A stretch of 19,224 nucleotides of DNA from CAYXTC01 sp964468405 (GTDB lineage Bacteria > Patescibacteriota > Minisyncoccia > Minisyncoccales > GWA2-38-27), in contig CAYXTC010000011.1 of the NCBI GenBank assembly GCA_964468405.1, positions 1 through 19,224 on the forward strand, read 5' to 3'. Position numbers and translations under genes: made by a program. This document shows positions 6,131-13,389 of the stretch, one piece after another; position 1 is the stretch's first letter; every line of letters starts with the position of its first letter. Under the pieces are notes generated by a model that was not told where the DNA came from, made no database searches, and worked only from the letters and a program-made list of their open reading frames with translations.

Positions 6131-6144
6131 CAGTTATTAACATC

Positions 6145-6753
6145 ATGAAATCAATTTTAGGTTTAAAATTAGGCATGTCCCAGACGGCAGACGAGGAAGG
6201 AAAAATTATTCCTGTTACCCTAGTAGAAGCTGGGCCTTGTTATATTATTCAGGTAAAAACGAGAGAAAAGGACGGCTATTCTGCAGTTCAGGTAGGGTTT
6301 AAAGATAAAAAAGGCAACAAGCCCCTGAGGGGCCATTTCCAAAAATCAGGCAAAAGCCCCAGGTTTGTGAGAGAGTTCAAGGTATCAGAAGAAGAGGCCA
6401 AAGAAATGAAGCCTGGAGACGAAGTAAATATTTCAGTATTTGCCAAAGGAGACAAGGTAAAAGCAATAGGGGTTTCCAAAGGGAAAGGTTACACAGGGGT
6501 GATAAAAAGATGGGGTTTTTCTCTGCAGCCCGCCACCCATGGTACCAAAGACACTTACCGGGCTCCTGGTTCTATCGGATCGGCTTTTCCTCAACGAGTG
6601 ATCAAGGGAAGAAAAATGGCGGGGCGACATGGTTTTCAGAGAAAGACAGTAAAAAACTTGGAAATAATGGAGGTAGATAAGGAGAATAATCTGATTGCTT
6701 TAAAGGGAGCAGTCCCTGGCAGAAGAGGAACATTATTAGAGATAAGAGAATAG
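6145..6753 (+). CDS. rplC: 50S ribosomal protein L3
   Basis: L3 (202 residues, normal) binds near the 3' end of 23S rRNA early in assembly, and its long loop reaches the peptidyl transferase centre. The N-terminus ILGLKLGMSQ and the loop RAPGSIGSAFPQRVIKGRKM followed by AGRHG are diagnostic; the latter is the extended finger. The stop is followed by a single base and the rplD ATG. There is no Shine-Dalgarno site, and the preceding hairpin is the only control element visible. It leads the unbroken chain of genes that runs to map. Confidence 0.98.
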   Translation: MKSILGLKLGMSQTADEEGKIIPVTLVEAGPCYIIQVKTREKDGYSAVQVGFKDKKGNKPLRGHFQKSGKSPRFVREFKVSEEEAKEMKPGDEVNISVFAKGDKVKAIGVSKGKGYTGVIKRWGFSLQPATHGTKDTYRAPGSIGSAFPQRVIKGRKMAGRHGFQRKTVKNLEIMEVDKENNLIALKGAVPGRRGTLLEIRE

Positions 6754-6754
6754 T

Positions 6755-7384
6755 ATGGAGGCTAAAGTTTACAACCAAAAAGGAGAAGAAAAAGGAAAGA
6801 TAAAGTTGCCCAAGGAGATTTTTGAGGTTTCCTTGAATTCGGATCTCCTCCACCAGGTAGTTGTTTTCCAGAAAGGAAACAGGAGGCAGAAGTCAGCCGA
6901 AGCAAAAGGGAGAGCAGAGGTAAGAGGAGGAGGAAGAAAACCCTGGCGCCAGAAAGGAACAGGAAGGGCCAGGCACGGCTCTATCCGTTCTCCTCTTTGG
7001 AAAGGAGGCGGAGTCACCTTTGGGCCGACAGAAGAAAAGAAGATAAAAAAGAGAATCCCTAAAAAGATGAGAAGAAAAGCCCTTTTAATGGCTCTTTCCT
7101 CGAAGGCAAGAGATAAAGAGATAATAATTTTAGACAAATTAGAAGTTGAGAAAGGAAAAACTAAAGAGTTTATGGATATTTTAAACAATCTTAAGATCGG
7201 AGATGGCAATTTACTGGTGGTTGTCCCGGAGAAGGAAGATAAGATCGTTAAGGCTTCTCGGAATATTCCCGGAAAGAAAACAGTCAGAGCAGAAGACCTA
7301 AACGCTTTGGATATTTTGAATTTTAAAAACATGATGATGCCTAAGCAATCATTAAAAGTTATTAAGGAGAATTTTATTAAGTAA
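6755..7384 (+). CDS. rplD: 50S ribosomal protein L4
   Basis: L4 (209 residues) lines the peptide exit tunnel. The extended loop RGGGRKPWRQKGTGRARHGS (57-76) is the tunnel arm, where changes give macrolide resistance in other bacteria. The C-terminal part ends with ALDILNFKNMMMPKQSL. In E. coli L4 represses the whole S10 operon through a leader hairpin before rpsJ. Here the comparable hairpin lies before rplC, which makes L4 a reasonable but untested candidate regulator. Confidence 0.98.
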   Translation: MEAKVYNQKGEEKGKIKLPKEIFEVSLNSDLLHQVVVFQKGNRRQKSAEAKGRAEVRGGGRKPWRQKGTGRARHGSIRSPLWKGGGVTFGPTEEKKIKKRIPKKMRRKALLMALSSKARDKEIIILDKLEVEKGKTKEFMDILNNLKIGDGNLLVVVPEKEDKIVKASRNIPGKKTVRAEDLNALDILNFKNMMMPKQSLKVIKENFIK

Positions 7385-7386
7385 TC

Positions 7387-7782
7387 ATGGCTTTTTTGGA
7401 CGTTTTTAAGAAAAAAAAGGAAAAGAAACCTGCTAAAAAACCTGCTCCCAAAAAGGAAAAGGTTAAGGTTGAGTCGCCCAAGGCCAAGAAAGCGCTTTCG
7501 CCCAGACAAGCCCGAATGATTAAATTTCCTCATATTACAGAAAAGAGCAGCGAATTGGCAGGAGAAAACAAGTATGTCTTTCGGGTAGAGAAGTGGGCCA
7601 ATAAGAATGAGGTTAAGAAAGCAATAGAGAGGATTTACGGAGTAGATGTTAAGGGGGTGGCTATAATTAATATCCCTCCCAAAGAAAGAAGACTGGGAAG
7701 ATACACGGGCTGGAAGAAGGGATTTAAAAAAGCAATAGTCCAGGTTAAAGAAGGTCAAAAAATAGAGGTAATGCCTCACTGA
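7387..7782 (+). CDS. rplW: 50S ribosomal protein L23 with lysine-rich N-terminal extension
   Basis: L23 sits at the exit of the peptide tunnel and is the docking site for trigger factor and SRP. The core begins near residue 45 with IKFPHITEKS and continues NKYVFRVEKWANKNEVKKAI and GRYTGWKKGFKKAIV. In front is an extension of about 40 residues rich in lysine, proline and alanine (KKEKKPAKKPAPKKEK), starting with the short hydrophobic stretch AFLDVF. The total of 131 compares with about 95-100 usually. The gene ends TGA immediately followed by TAA, the only TGA stop in the window. Confidence 0.97.
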   Translation: MAFLDVFKKKKEKKPAKKPAPKKEKVKVESPKAKKALSPRQARMIKFPHITEKSSELAGENKYVFRVEKWANKNEVKKAIERIYGVDVKGVAIINIPPKERRLGRYTGWKKGFKKAIVQVKEGQKIEVMPH

Positions 7783-7785
7783 TAA

Positions 7786-8571
7786 ATGGCAAGCCAAAAA
7801 TTAGACAAAAAAGAACCAGAGAAGAATTTACTGGTTTATAAAAAAAGAAATGCAGGAAGGAATAAATCAGGAAGAATTACTGTTAGGCACCGAGGAGGGG
7901 GCGCCAAGCGCCTTTATCGCAAAGTAGATTTCGGCCAGGAAAAACAAGACCAGAAGGCAAAGGTTGTAGCCCTGGAATACGATCCCAACAGGACCTCTTT
8001 TCTTGCCCTATTGGAGTATGAAGACGGTACTAAGAGGTATAGAATTGCTCCTAAAGAGATCAATAAGGGAGATGAGATAATTTGCCAAGAGAATGCAGAA
8101 ATTAAGCCTGGCAACAGAGTGAAATTAAAAAATGTGCCCGTGGGTACTACGGTATTTAATATTTCTTTAAGGCCCGAAGGGAAAGGAAAGATAGTTCGTT
8201 CTGCGGGCGCGGGAACTAAAGTGTTGGCCCAGGAAGGGAAGTATGCTAACCTGGCGATGCCTTCCACAGAGGTAAGAAAGGTTTTATCTGAATGTTATGC
8301 TACAATAGGAACAGTTTCTAACCCGGAAAAAAGGTATCAGAGGATAAAGAAAGCGGGAAGAGTGAGATTAAAAGGGAAAAGACCGACAGTTAGGGGATCT
8401 GCGATGAGCCCCATAGCCCATCCCCACGGAGGTGGAGAAGGAAGGGCTCCTATTGGCTTAAAATATCCGAAGACTCCTTGGGGCAAGCCGGCTCGCGGAG
8501 TTAAGACAAGGAAAAAGAAATGGACAGACAAATTAATAGTTAAGAGAAGAAAAAAGAAGAAAAATAGATAA
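7786..8571 (+). CDS. rplB: 50S ribosomal protein L2
   Basis: L2 helps join the subunits and is needed for peptidyl transferase activity. It has 261 residues, about 15 fewer than usual, mainly because the N-terminal arm before NKSGRITVRHRGGGAKRLYR is short. The C-terminal signature is MSPIAHPHGGGEGR. H212, the counterpart of the essential E. coli H229, is kept, but the preceding acidic residue (E. coli D228) is alanine A211. The protein ends in a run of lysines and arginines. The ATG follows the rplW double stop directly. Confidence 0.98.
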   Translation: MASQKLDKKEPEKNLLVYKKRNAGRNKSGRITVRHRGGGAKRLYRKVDFGQEKQDQKAKVVALEYDPNRTSFLALLEYEDGTKRYRIAPKEINKGDEIICQENAEIKPGNRVKLKNVPVGTTVFNISLRPEGKGKIVRSAGAGTKVLAQEGKYANLAMPSTEVRKVLSECYATIGTVSNPEKRYQRIKKAGRVRLKGKRPTVRGSAMSPIAHPHGGGEGRAPIGLKYPKTPWGKPARGVKTRKKKWTDKLIVKRRKKKKNR

Positions 8572-8573
8572 TT

Positions 8574-8879
8574 ATGACTAGATCACTTAAAAAAGGTCCA
8601 TATATTGATGAGAATTTGGTGAAGAAGGTAAAGAAGTCCAAGCCGGGCAGTAAAATTAAAACCTGGTCCAGGCAGTGCACCATAGTTCCGGAAATGGTGG
8701 GATTTGCTTTTTCAGTTTATAATGGCAAAGAATTTATAGATGTGAGCGTGACAGAAGATATGGTCGGTCACAAACTTGGAGAATTTTCTCCTACTACCAG
8801 ATTCTCTAGGCATGGAGGCAGAATGCAGCGTGAGATGGAGAAGGGAGCGCCGGCTGGTCCGACAGAAGAAACTAAATAA
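8574..8879 (+). CDS. rpsS: 30S ribosomal protein S19
   Basis: S19 pairs with S13 in the head of the small subunit and contacts the A-site region. The 101-residue product has TRSLKKGPYID at the start and GHKLGEFSPTTRFSRHGG near residues 66-83, both diagnostic. The acidic tail GPTEETK goes slightly beyond the usual 90-93 residues. It is joined to rplB by the TAA-TT-ATG junction that recurs through this operon. Confidence 0.98.
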   Translation: MTRSLKKGPYIDENLVKKVKKSKPGSKIKTWSRQCTIVPEMVGFAFSVYNGKEFIDVSVTEDMVGHKLGEFSPTTRFSRHGGRMQREMEKGAPAGPTEETK

Positions 8880-8886
8880 TTGATTT

Positions 8887-9417
8887 ATGAAAGTAAACGC
8901 CCGTTTAAAACATCTCAGAATAGCGCCCCGGAAGGTAAGACTCCTCGCAGACGTTATTAGGAATAAGAGGGCAGAGGAAGCCCAGAAGATTTTGAATTTT
9001 ACAGTCAAAAAAGCAGCCAAACCCATGCTGGATTTGGTTAACTCGGCTGTAGCCAACGCCCAAAATAGTTTTCAGCTTGACCCTAAGAATTTATACATTT
9101 CCAAAATAACAGTTGACGAAGGCCCCAAACTTAAAAGGTGGAGACCTCAGGCCAGAGGACAAGCGGGGGCAATCCAGAAAAAAACTTCTCACATAACCTT
9201 AGTTCTAGACGAAATTAAATCCAGGCCCAAATCGCCTAAGAAGAAAAAAGAAAAGCCGGAAGTGGTAAAGAGGCCAGAGACGGATATTAAAGAGACTGTG
9301 AAAGAGTCCCCTAAAGAAGCCAAGAAAAAGGAGTTTAAAAAACAAAGCAGAGACATTCAAAAACCCAAACAAACTTCCGGGAAAATCCCTAGAATTTTTA
9401 GAAGAAAATCGATATAA
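8887..9417 (+). CDS. rplV: 50S ribosomal protein L22 with long basic tail
   Basis: L22 spans the large subunit and its beta-hairpin lines the exit tunnel. The core is residues 1-110: ARLKHLRIAPRKVRLLADVI at the start, and KRWRPQARGQAG at the hairpin tip, where macrolide resistance changes map in other bacteria. A tail of about 66 residues follows (111-176), very rich in lysine, glutamate and proline, probably disordered, and ending PRIFRRKSI. The usual length is about 110-115, so the tail is the unusual part. It lies at the tunnel exit side of the ribosome, near the also extended L23. Confidence 0.97.
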   Translation: MKVNARLKHLRIAPRKVRLLADVIRNKRAEEAQKILNFTVKKAAKPMLDLVNSAVANAQNSFQLDPKNLYISKITVDEGPKLKRWRPQARGQAGAIQKKTSHITLVLDEIKSRPKSPKKKKEKPEVVKRPETDIKETVKESPKEAKKKEFKKQSRDIQKPKQTSGKIPRIFRRKSI

Positions 9418-9426
9418 TTGGTATTT

Positions 9427-10110
9427 ATGGCACACAAAGTTAATCCAAAAATATTTAGAATAAAGAGAGTTTCTGACTGGGAAACCCGCGCTTTTTATGA
9501 AAACCCTGCTAAATGCCTTGAGGAAGATTTCGTAATAAGAGAGTTTTTAAATAAAAAATTGGAAAGTTACGGTTTGGAAAAAATAGAAATCGAGAGATCT
9601 GCAAATAAACTTAATATTATAATCACCAGTTCCCGACCCGGTTTGATAATCGGCAGGGGAGGAGAAGGGGTAGATAGGCTTAAAAAAGAACTAGAGAAGA
9701 AGTTAGGTAAGATTAGAAGCCATCCTTGGCAGAAAGAAGAAAACAAGAAGAAAGGAAAAGAAACCAAAAGGGAAATAAAGATTGAAATTAAGGAAATCAA
9801 AAACCCCTGGATTTCAGCTAGCTTAACAGCCCAATGGGCTGCTTCCCAATTGCAAAAAAGAGTAGCCTATAGACGCGTGTTAAAGCAGGGATTAAGCAAG
9901 ATGATAGCCAACAAGGAGGTCAAGGGAGCGAGAATAGAATTGTCAGGGCGCCTTAACGGCGCAGAGATTGCGAGAAGACAATGGGTCGCCTCCGGTAATC
10001 TCCCGCTTCAGACCCTTAGGGCTGATATTGATTATGCCAAGAATATAGCAAGATGCTCTTACGGAGTTATCGGGATAAAGGTTTGGATTTATAAAGGAGA
10101 ATCATTTTAA
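9427..10110 (+). CDS. rpsC: 30S ribosomal protein S3
   Basis: S3 forms part of the mRNA entry channel. MAHKVNPKIFRI begins the protein. The KH domain has its RNA-binding loop at SRPGLIIGRGGEGVDRL (69-85). A lysine-rich insertion of about 20 residues (97-116) lies within the KH domain. The C-terminal half has GRLNGAEIARRQW and ends GIKVWIYKGESF. At 227 residues it is in the normal range. The ATG at 9427 matches the family start; an in-frame TTG directly after the rplV stop (9418) would add three residues and is less likely. Confidence 0.97.
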   Translation: MAHKVNPKIFRIKRVSDWETRAFYENPAKCLEEDFVIREFLNKKLESYGLEKIEIERSANKLNIIITSSRPGLIIGRGGEGVDRLKKELEKKLGKIRSHPWQKEENKKKGKETKREIKIEIKEIKNPWISASLTAQWAASQLQKRVAYRRVLKQGLSKMIANKEVKGARIELSGRLNGAEIARRQWVASGNLPLQTLRADIDYAKNIARCSYGVIGIKVWIYKGESF

Positions 10111-10114
10111 GATT

Positions 10115-10525
10115 ATGGCCCTTTTAATGCCCAAAAAAGTAAAACACAGAAAGCAAAGACAGAGAGCGCACAAAGGAAAGGACAAAAAAGCCACTGAGCT
10201 CCATTTTGGAAATTGTGGCCTTAAAGCCATGACCGAAAAGTGGATTACTTCCAGCCAGATTGAGGCTGCTAGAAGGAGCATTATTAGGTATTTGAGAAAA
10301 GGAGGAAAAGTTTGGATTAGAGTGTTTCCCAACAAAGCAGTAACGAAAAAAGGGACAGAGGTTCCCATGGGGGGCGGTAAGGGTGCAGTTGACCATTATG
10401 CTTATCCTGTAAGAAAGGGAAGGATTATCTTTGAAGTAAGCGGTATTCCCGAAAGTGAAGCAAGAGAGGCTCTTAGGAAAGCAGGAAACAAGATGCCTCT
10501 TAAAACCAAGTTTATTAAAAGATAG
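10115..10525 (+). CDS. rplP: 50S ribosomal protein L16
   Basis: L16 is a late assembly protein that positions the A-site tRNA near the peptidyl transferase centre. The 136 residues contain LMPKKVKHRKQRQ, the helix ITSSQIEAARRSI and VWIRVFPNKAVTKKGTE. The conserved arginine that is hydroxylated in E. coli (R81, in AVRMGKG) is a proline here (P84, in EVPMGGGKG), with no gap in the alignment. The start at 10115 reads MALLMPKK; an internal ATG at 10127 would give MPKK. The stop abuts the rpmC ATG with no gap. Confidence 0.97.
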   Translation: MALLMPKKVKHRKQRQRAHKGKDKKATELHFGNCGLKAMTEKWITSSQIEAARRSIIRYLRKGGKVWIRVFPNKAVTKKGTEVPMGGGKGAVDHYAYPVRKGRIIFEVSGIPESEAREALRKAGNKMPLKTKFIKR

Positions 10526-10711
10526 ATGAAAACCAAAGAATTAAGGCAAAAAAAGGAAAAAGAAATGAAGCAGATGCTTCAGACTTTGAGAGAAAAATCA
10601 AGGCAGTTGAGATTTGACTTATCTGCAGGAAAAGTGAAGAACGTTAAAGAACTAAGAGAAGTAAAGAAAGATATTGCCAAAATACTTACTATTTTAAATG
10701 AGAAAAAATAA
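10526..10711 (+). CDS. rpmC: 50S ribosomal protein L29
   Basis: L29 is a small two-helix protein beside the peptide tunnel exit, next to L23. The 61 residues form two charged helices with the family pattern LRFDLSAGKVKNVKELREVKKDIAKI around residues 28-53, here cited in parts: LRFDLSAGK, then VKELREVKKDIAKI. Length is normal (60-70). Its ATG follows the rplP TAG without a single spacer base and without a ribosome binding site, a strong hint of translational coupling. Confidence 0.95.
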   Translation: MKTKELRQKKEKEMKQMLQTLREKSRQLRFDLSAGKVKNVKELREVKKDIAKILTILNEKK

Positions 10712-10713
10712 TT

Positions 10714-10983
10714 ATGCCTAAAAGAAAATTAACAGGAACAGTTGTTTCTAATAAAATGAACAAAACACTGGTGGTGGAATCTGAGAGAAAGAAAGAACAT
10801 CCTATTTATAAGAGAAAGTATCGTGTTAATAAAAAGTACAAAGCCCATTACGAAAATGGTAACTTTAATATCGGGGACAAGGTGGTGATAGAGGAGTGTC
10901 CTCCCAAGAGCAAAGATAAAAGGTGGAGAGTGGTCCAGGAAAACACCCCCCTAAAAGAGCGTTCCGATAGTTCAAAAACTTAA
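10714..10983 (+). CDS. rpsQ: 30S ribosomal protein S17
   Basis: S17 is an early-binding protein of the 16S rRNA 5' domain with an OB fold. LTGTVVSNKMNKTLVVESE, then HPIYKRKYRVNKKYKAH, then GDKVVIEECPPKSKDKRWRV are the family blocks in order. The length of 89 is normal, with a short polar tail. It is joined on both sides by TAA-TT-ATG junctions (rpmC-rpsQ and rpsQ-rplN). Confidence 0.97.
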   Translation: MPKRKLTGTVVSNKMNKTLVVESERKKEHPIYKRKYRVNKKYKAHYENGNFNIGDKVVIEECPPKSKDKRWRVVQENTPLKERSDSSKT

Positions 10984-10985
10984 TT

Positions 10986-11354
10986 ATGATTCAGGCTCAG
11001 ACAAAATTGAATGTGGCAGACAATTCCGGGGCAAGAGTTATAGAGTGTTTTAAGGTGCTGGGGGCCAGCAAGAGAAGGTATGCCCAATTGGGAGATATTA
11101 TTGTAGCCGCTGTCAAGGAGGCAGATCCCAGAAGGCCTGTTAAAAGGCATCAGGTAATAAAAGCGGTAGTAGTTAGACAGAGGAGACCTTTTAGAAGAAA
11201 AAACGGATCCTATATCTCTTTTGACGAGAATGCAGCAGTTGTTTTGGGAACTGGCAAAGAGCCTAAGGGCGGAAGAATTTTCGGGCCTGTTGCCAGGGAA
11301 TTAAGAGATAAGGGTTTTGAAAAAATAATCAATTTAGCAAAAGATATTGTTTAA
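10986..11354 (+). CDS. rplN: 50S ribosomal protein L14
   Basis: L14 forms intersubunit bridges and is the binding site of the silencing factor RsfS. The 122-residue product shows MIQAQTKLNVADNSGARVIE at the start, then KRHQVIKAVVVRQRR, SFDENAAVV and RIFGPVARELRDKGF. Length and motifs are fully standard. The stop codon abuts the rplX ATG with no gap. Confidence 0.98.
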   Translation: MIQAQTKLNVADNSGARVIECFKVLGASKRRYAQLGDIIVAAVKEADPRRPVKRHQVIKAVVVRQRRPFRRKNGSYISFDENAAVVLGTGKEPKGGRIFGPVARELRDKGFEKIINLAKDIV

Positions 11355-11666
11355 ATGAATATTCGCAAAGACGATAAAGTTTTAGTGATTGCAGGAAAGG
11401 ATAAAGGGAGAAAAGGAAAAGTGATAGATGTCTTCCCGAAAGAGGGCAAAATTTCTATTGAGGGCCTTAACTTAAAGAAAAAGAGTATTAAGCCGAAGAA
11501 GTCGGGAGAAAAGGGGCAAATCGTACAGGCTCCTGCTCCCGTTGCGGCCTCTAATGTTAAGATTGTTTGCCCAAAATGCGGTAAGGCGAGTCGTGTTGGA
11601 TACAAGAAGGAGGGAGGCAATAAATACAGAGTTTGTAAAAAATGTGGGGAGACAATTGATAGTTAA
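11355..11666 (+). CDS. rplX: 50S ribosomal protein L24 with zinc ribbon
   Basis: L24 starts assembly of the large subunit. The KOW domain is at the N-terminus (KDDKVLVIAGKDKGRKGKVI, residues 5-24). The C-terminal part has two CxxC pairs, C72/C75 in CPKC and C94/C97 in CKKC, which suggests a bound zinc ion; this is found in some bacterial L24 proteins and lacking in E. coli. Length is 103 residues. Joined to rplE by TAA-TT-ATG. Confidence 0.96.
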   Translation: MNIRKDDKVLVIAGKDKGRKGKVIDVFPKEGKISIEGLNLKKKSIKPKKSGEKGQIVQAPAPVAASNVKIVCPKCGKASRVGYKKEGGNKYRVCKKCGETIDS

Positions 11667-11668
11667 TT

Positions 11669-12235
11669 ATGGACAAGATAAAAGAAAAATACCAAAAAGA
11701 GGCAATTCCTCAAATAATGAAAGAAGACAATCTTGAAAGTCCTATGGCAGTTCCCGCCATTAAGAAAGTTGTAGTAAGCACAGGCTTTGGCAAAAAAGTT
11801 GCCGGGCTGTCGTCAAGTGAACAGAAAAAGATTTCTTCCTCTATAGCCGAAGACCTTTCTCTTATCACGGGGCAGCGTCCTGTTTTGAATAAAGCCAAGA
11901 AAGCCATTTCCAGTTTTAAGTTAAGAAAGGGCATGCCAGTGGGTGCCTCTGTGACCCTAAGAGGGCAGAAGATGTACGATTTTTTAGAAAGGGTCGTCAA
12001 TATAGTCCTCCCCAGATCGCGGGACTTTAGTGGTATCCCCTTGAAATCTTTTGACGAGGAAGGTAACCTTACCATACCGGTCAAAGAGCATGCCATTTTT
12101 CCTGAGGTTTCACCCGAGAATTCTAAAGTTCCTTTCGGACTGGAGATAACGGTAGTTACTACCGCCGGCAAAAAAGAGGAGGGCGTAAAACTACTAAGAC
12201 TATTGGGGTTTCCGCTTAAAAAAGAAGAATTATAA
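11669..12235 (+). CDS. rplE: 50S ribosomal protein L5
   Basis: L5 binds 5S rRNA in the central protuberance and touches the P-site tRNA and S13. The protein has 188 residues (about 179 usually). Signature blocks are SPMAVPAIKKVVVSTGFG, ITGQRPVLNKAKKAISSFKL, VTLRGQKMYDFLERV and LPRSRDFSGI. The C-terminal part FGLEITVVTTAGKKEEGVKL matches the usual L5 end. No ribosome binding site; two-base gap to the next gene. Confidence 0.98.
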   Translation: MDKIKEKYQKEAIPQIMKEDNLESPMAVPAIKKVVVSTGFGKKVAGLSSSEQKKISSSIAEDLSLITGQRPVLNKAKKAISSFKLRKGMPVGASVTLRGQKMYDFLERVVNIVLPRSRDFSGIPLKSFDEEGNLTIPVKEHAIFPEVSPENSKVPFGLEITVVTTAGKKEEGVKLLRLLGFPLKKEEL

Positions 12236-12237
12236 AC

Positions 12238-12423
12238 ATGGCCAAAAAGTCGCAAATAGCAAAATCGAATAAAAAACCAAAGTATAGCAGCCGGCTAGTG
12301 AGACGCTGCTTTAAATGCGGGAGAAATCGGGGCTACATGAGAGAGTTCGGGTTGTGCCGGATATGTTTTAGGGAGATGGCAAACAAGGGGCAGATTCCCG
12401 GAATAAGAAAATCTTCCTGGTAA
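12238..12423 (+). CDS. rpsZ: 30S ribosomal protein S14, zinc type
   Basis: This is the short, zinc-binding form of S14 (61 residues), a head protein of the small subunit. C24 and C27 (CFKC) with C40 and C43 (CRIC) make the zinc site. The central RNRGYMREFGLCRICFREMA, and the C-terminal GQIPGIRKSSW, are exactly as in other zinc-type S14 proteins. With L28 and L24 it is the third ribosomal protein here in a four-cysteine form. Confidence 0.97.
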   Translation: MAKKSQIAKSNKKPKYSSRLVRRCFKCGRNRGYMREFGLCRICFREMANKGQIPGIRKSSW

Positions 12424-12429
12424 ATCATT

Positions 12430-12837
12430 ATGACAGATCCAGTATCAGACATGCTAAATAGAATAAGGAATGCCCAGGCAGTTTGTGCGCCGTCTGTTTC
12501 GGTTCCTTTTTCTAATTTTAAATATCAGATAGCAAAGGCCCTAGAGAAAGAGGGATATATTAAAAAAGTAGAGAGAAAGGGGAGAAAGGTGAATAGGGCG
12601 ATTAAGATTGACTTAAAGTACATAAAAGATCCTTCTTCAGTAACCCCCACCCCTTTTATTAATGGATTAAAGAAGACTTCAAAGCCCGGCCAGAGAATTT
12701 ATGCTTCCAGTAATAAGATGAGAACGACCAAGGGCAGGCTTTCTCGGTTGATCGTGACTACTCCCCAGGGGGTGATGACGAACAAGGAGGCAAAGAAGAA
12801 AAACGTTGGAGGAGAAATAGTTTTTGAAATTTGGTAA
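12430..12837 (+). CDS. rpsH: 30S ribosomal protein S8
   Basis: S8 binds helix 21 of 16S rRNA and is the repressor of the spc operon in E. coli, acting at the rplX-rplE border. TDPVSDMLNRIRNAQ opens the protein and the C-terminal RLSRLIVTTPQGVMTNKEA and GGEIVFEIW close it. Length is 135 (about 130 usual). I see no clear S8-type target hairpin around the rplX-rplE junction, where the genes are two bases apart. Confidence 0.97.
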   Translation: MTDPVSDMLNRIRNAQAVCAPSVSVPFSNFKYQIAKALEKEGYIKKVERKGRKVNRAIKIDLKYIKDPSSVTPTPFINGLKKTSKPGQRIYASSNKMRTTKGRLSRLIVTTPQGVMTNKEAKKKNVGGEIVFEIW

Positions 12838-12838
12838 T

Positions 12839-13387
12839 ATGTCAAGAATAGGAAAAAAACCAATATCAATACCTCAAGGAGTGGAAGTTCAGAAAGAAAA
12901 AGAAAGAATAAAGGTGAAAGGCCCCAAAGGAGAATTGGAGAGAGTTGTTAATCCTGAGATTAGGGTTGAAATAGAAAAAGACCAGGTTTTGGTTTCCCCT
13001 CAAAGAGAAACCAAGAAGACAAAGGCTTTATGGGGACTTATCAGAGCCCTTATCGCTAATATGGTGCAAGGCGTTAACGAGGGGTTTGAGAAGAAACTGG
13101 AGATAGAGGGAGTGGGATATAAGGCGAGAAAGGAGGAAGAAGATCTTATAATTGAAGTCGGTTTTTCGCACCCTGTTAAAATTGTCTCTCCAGAAGGAAT
13201 TACTTTTTCTGCGGAAAAGAACGTTATAACAGTTTCTGGCATAGACAAAGAGAAAGTGGGGCAGATAGCGGCTAAAATAAGAGCAGTCAAGCCTCCAGAG
13301 CCCTACAAAGGAAAGGGCATAAGATACCAAGGAGAACAAATAAGAAGAAAAGTCGGGAAAAAGGCGGCAGCGTCCGAAGGTGAATAA
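12839..13387 (+). CDS. rplF: 50S ribosomal protein L6
   Basis: L6 lies at the base of the factor-binding stalk. The protein has 182 residues: MSRIGKKPISIPQGVEV at the start, two repeated beta-rich domains (first about 1-80, second from GVNEGFEKKLEIEGVGYKA), and the signature PPEPYKGKGIRYQGEQIRRK near the C-terminus. The ATG at 12839 is one base after the rpsH stop. The frame stays open five codons further upstream (12824), but those codons lie inside rpsH and do not resemble L6. Confidence 0.97.
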   Translation: MSRIGKKPISIPQGVEVQKEKERIKVKGPKGELERVVNPEIRVEIEKDQVLVSPQRETKKTKALWGLIRALIANMVQGVNEGFEKKLEIEGVGYKARKEEEDLIIEVGFSHPVKIVSPEGITFSAEKNVITVSGIDKEKVGQIAAKIRAVKPPEPYKGKGIRYQGEQIRRKVGKKAAASEGE

Positions 13388-13389
13388 TC

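Noticed and set aside
6769..7797. 342-codon open frame on the minus strand opposite rplD and rplW.
   Set aside because: It is the mirror of two certain ribosomal protein genes rich in AAG/GAA codons; the translation is low-complexity F/L/S and has no family likeness.
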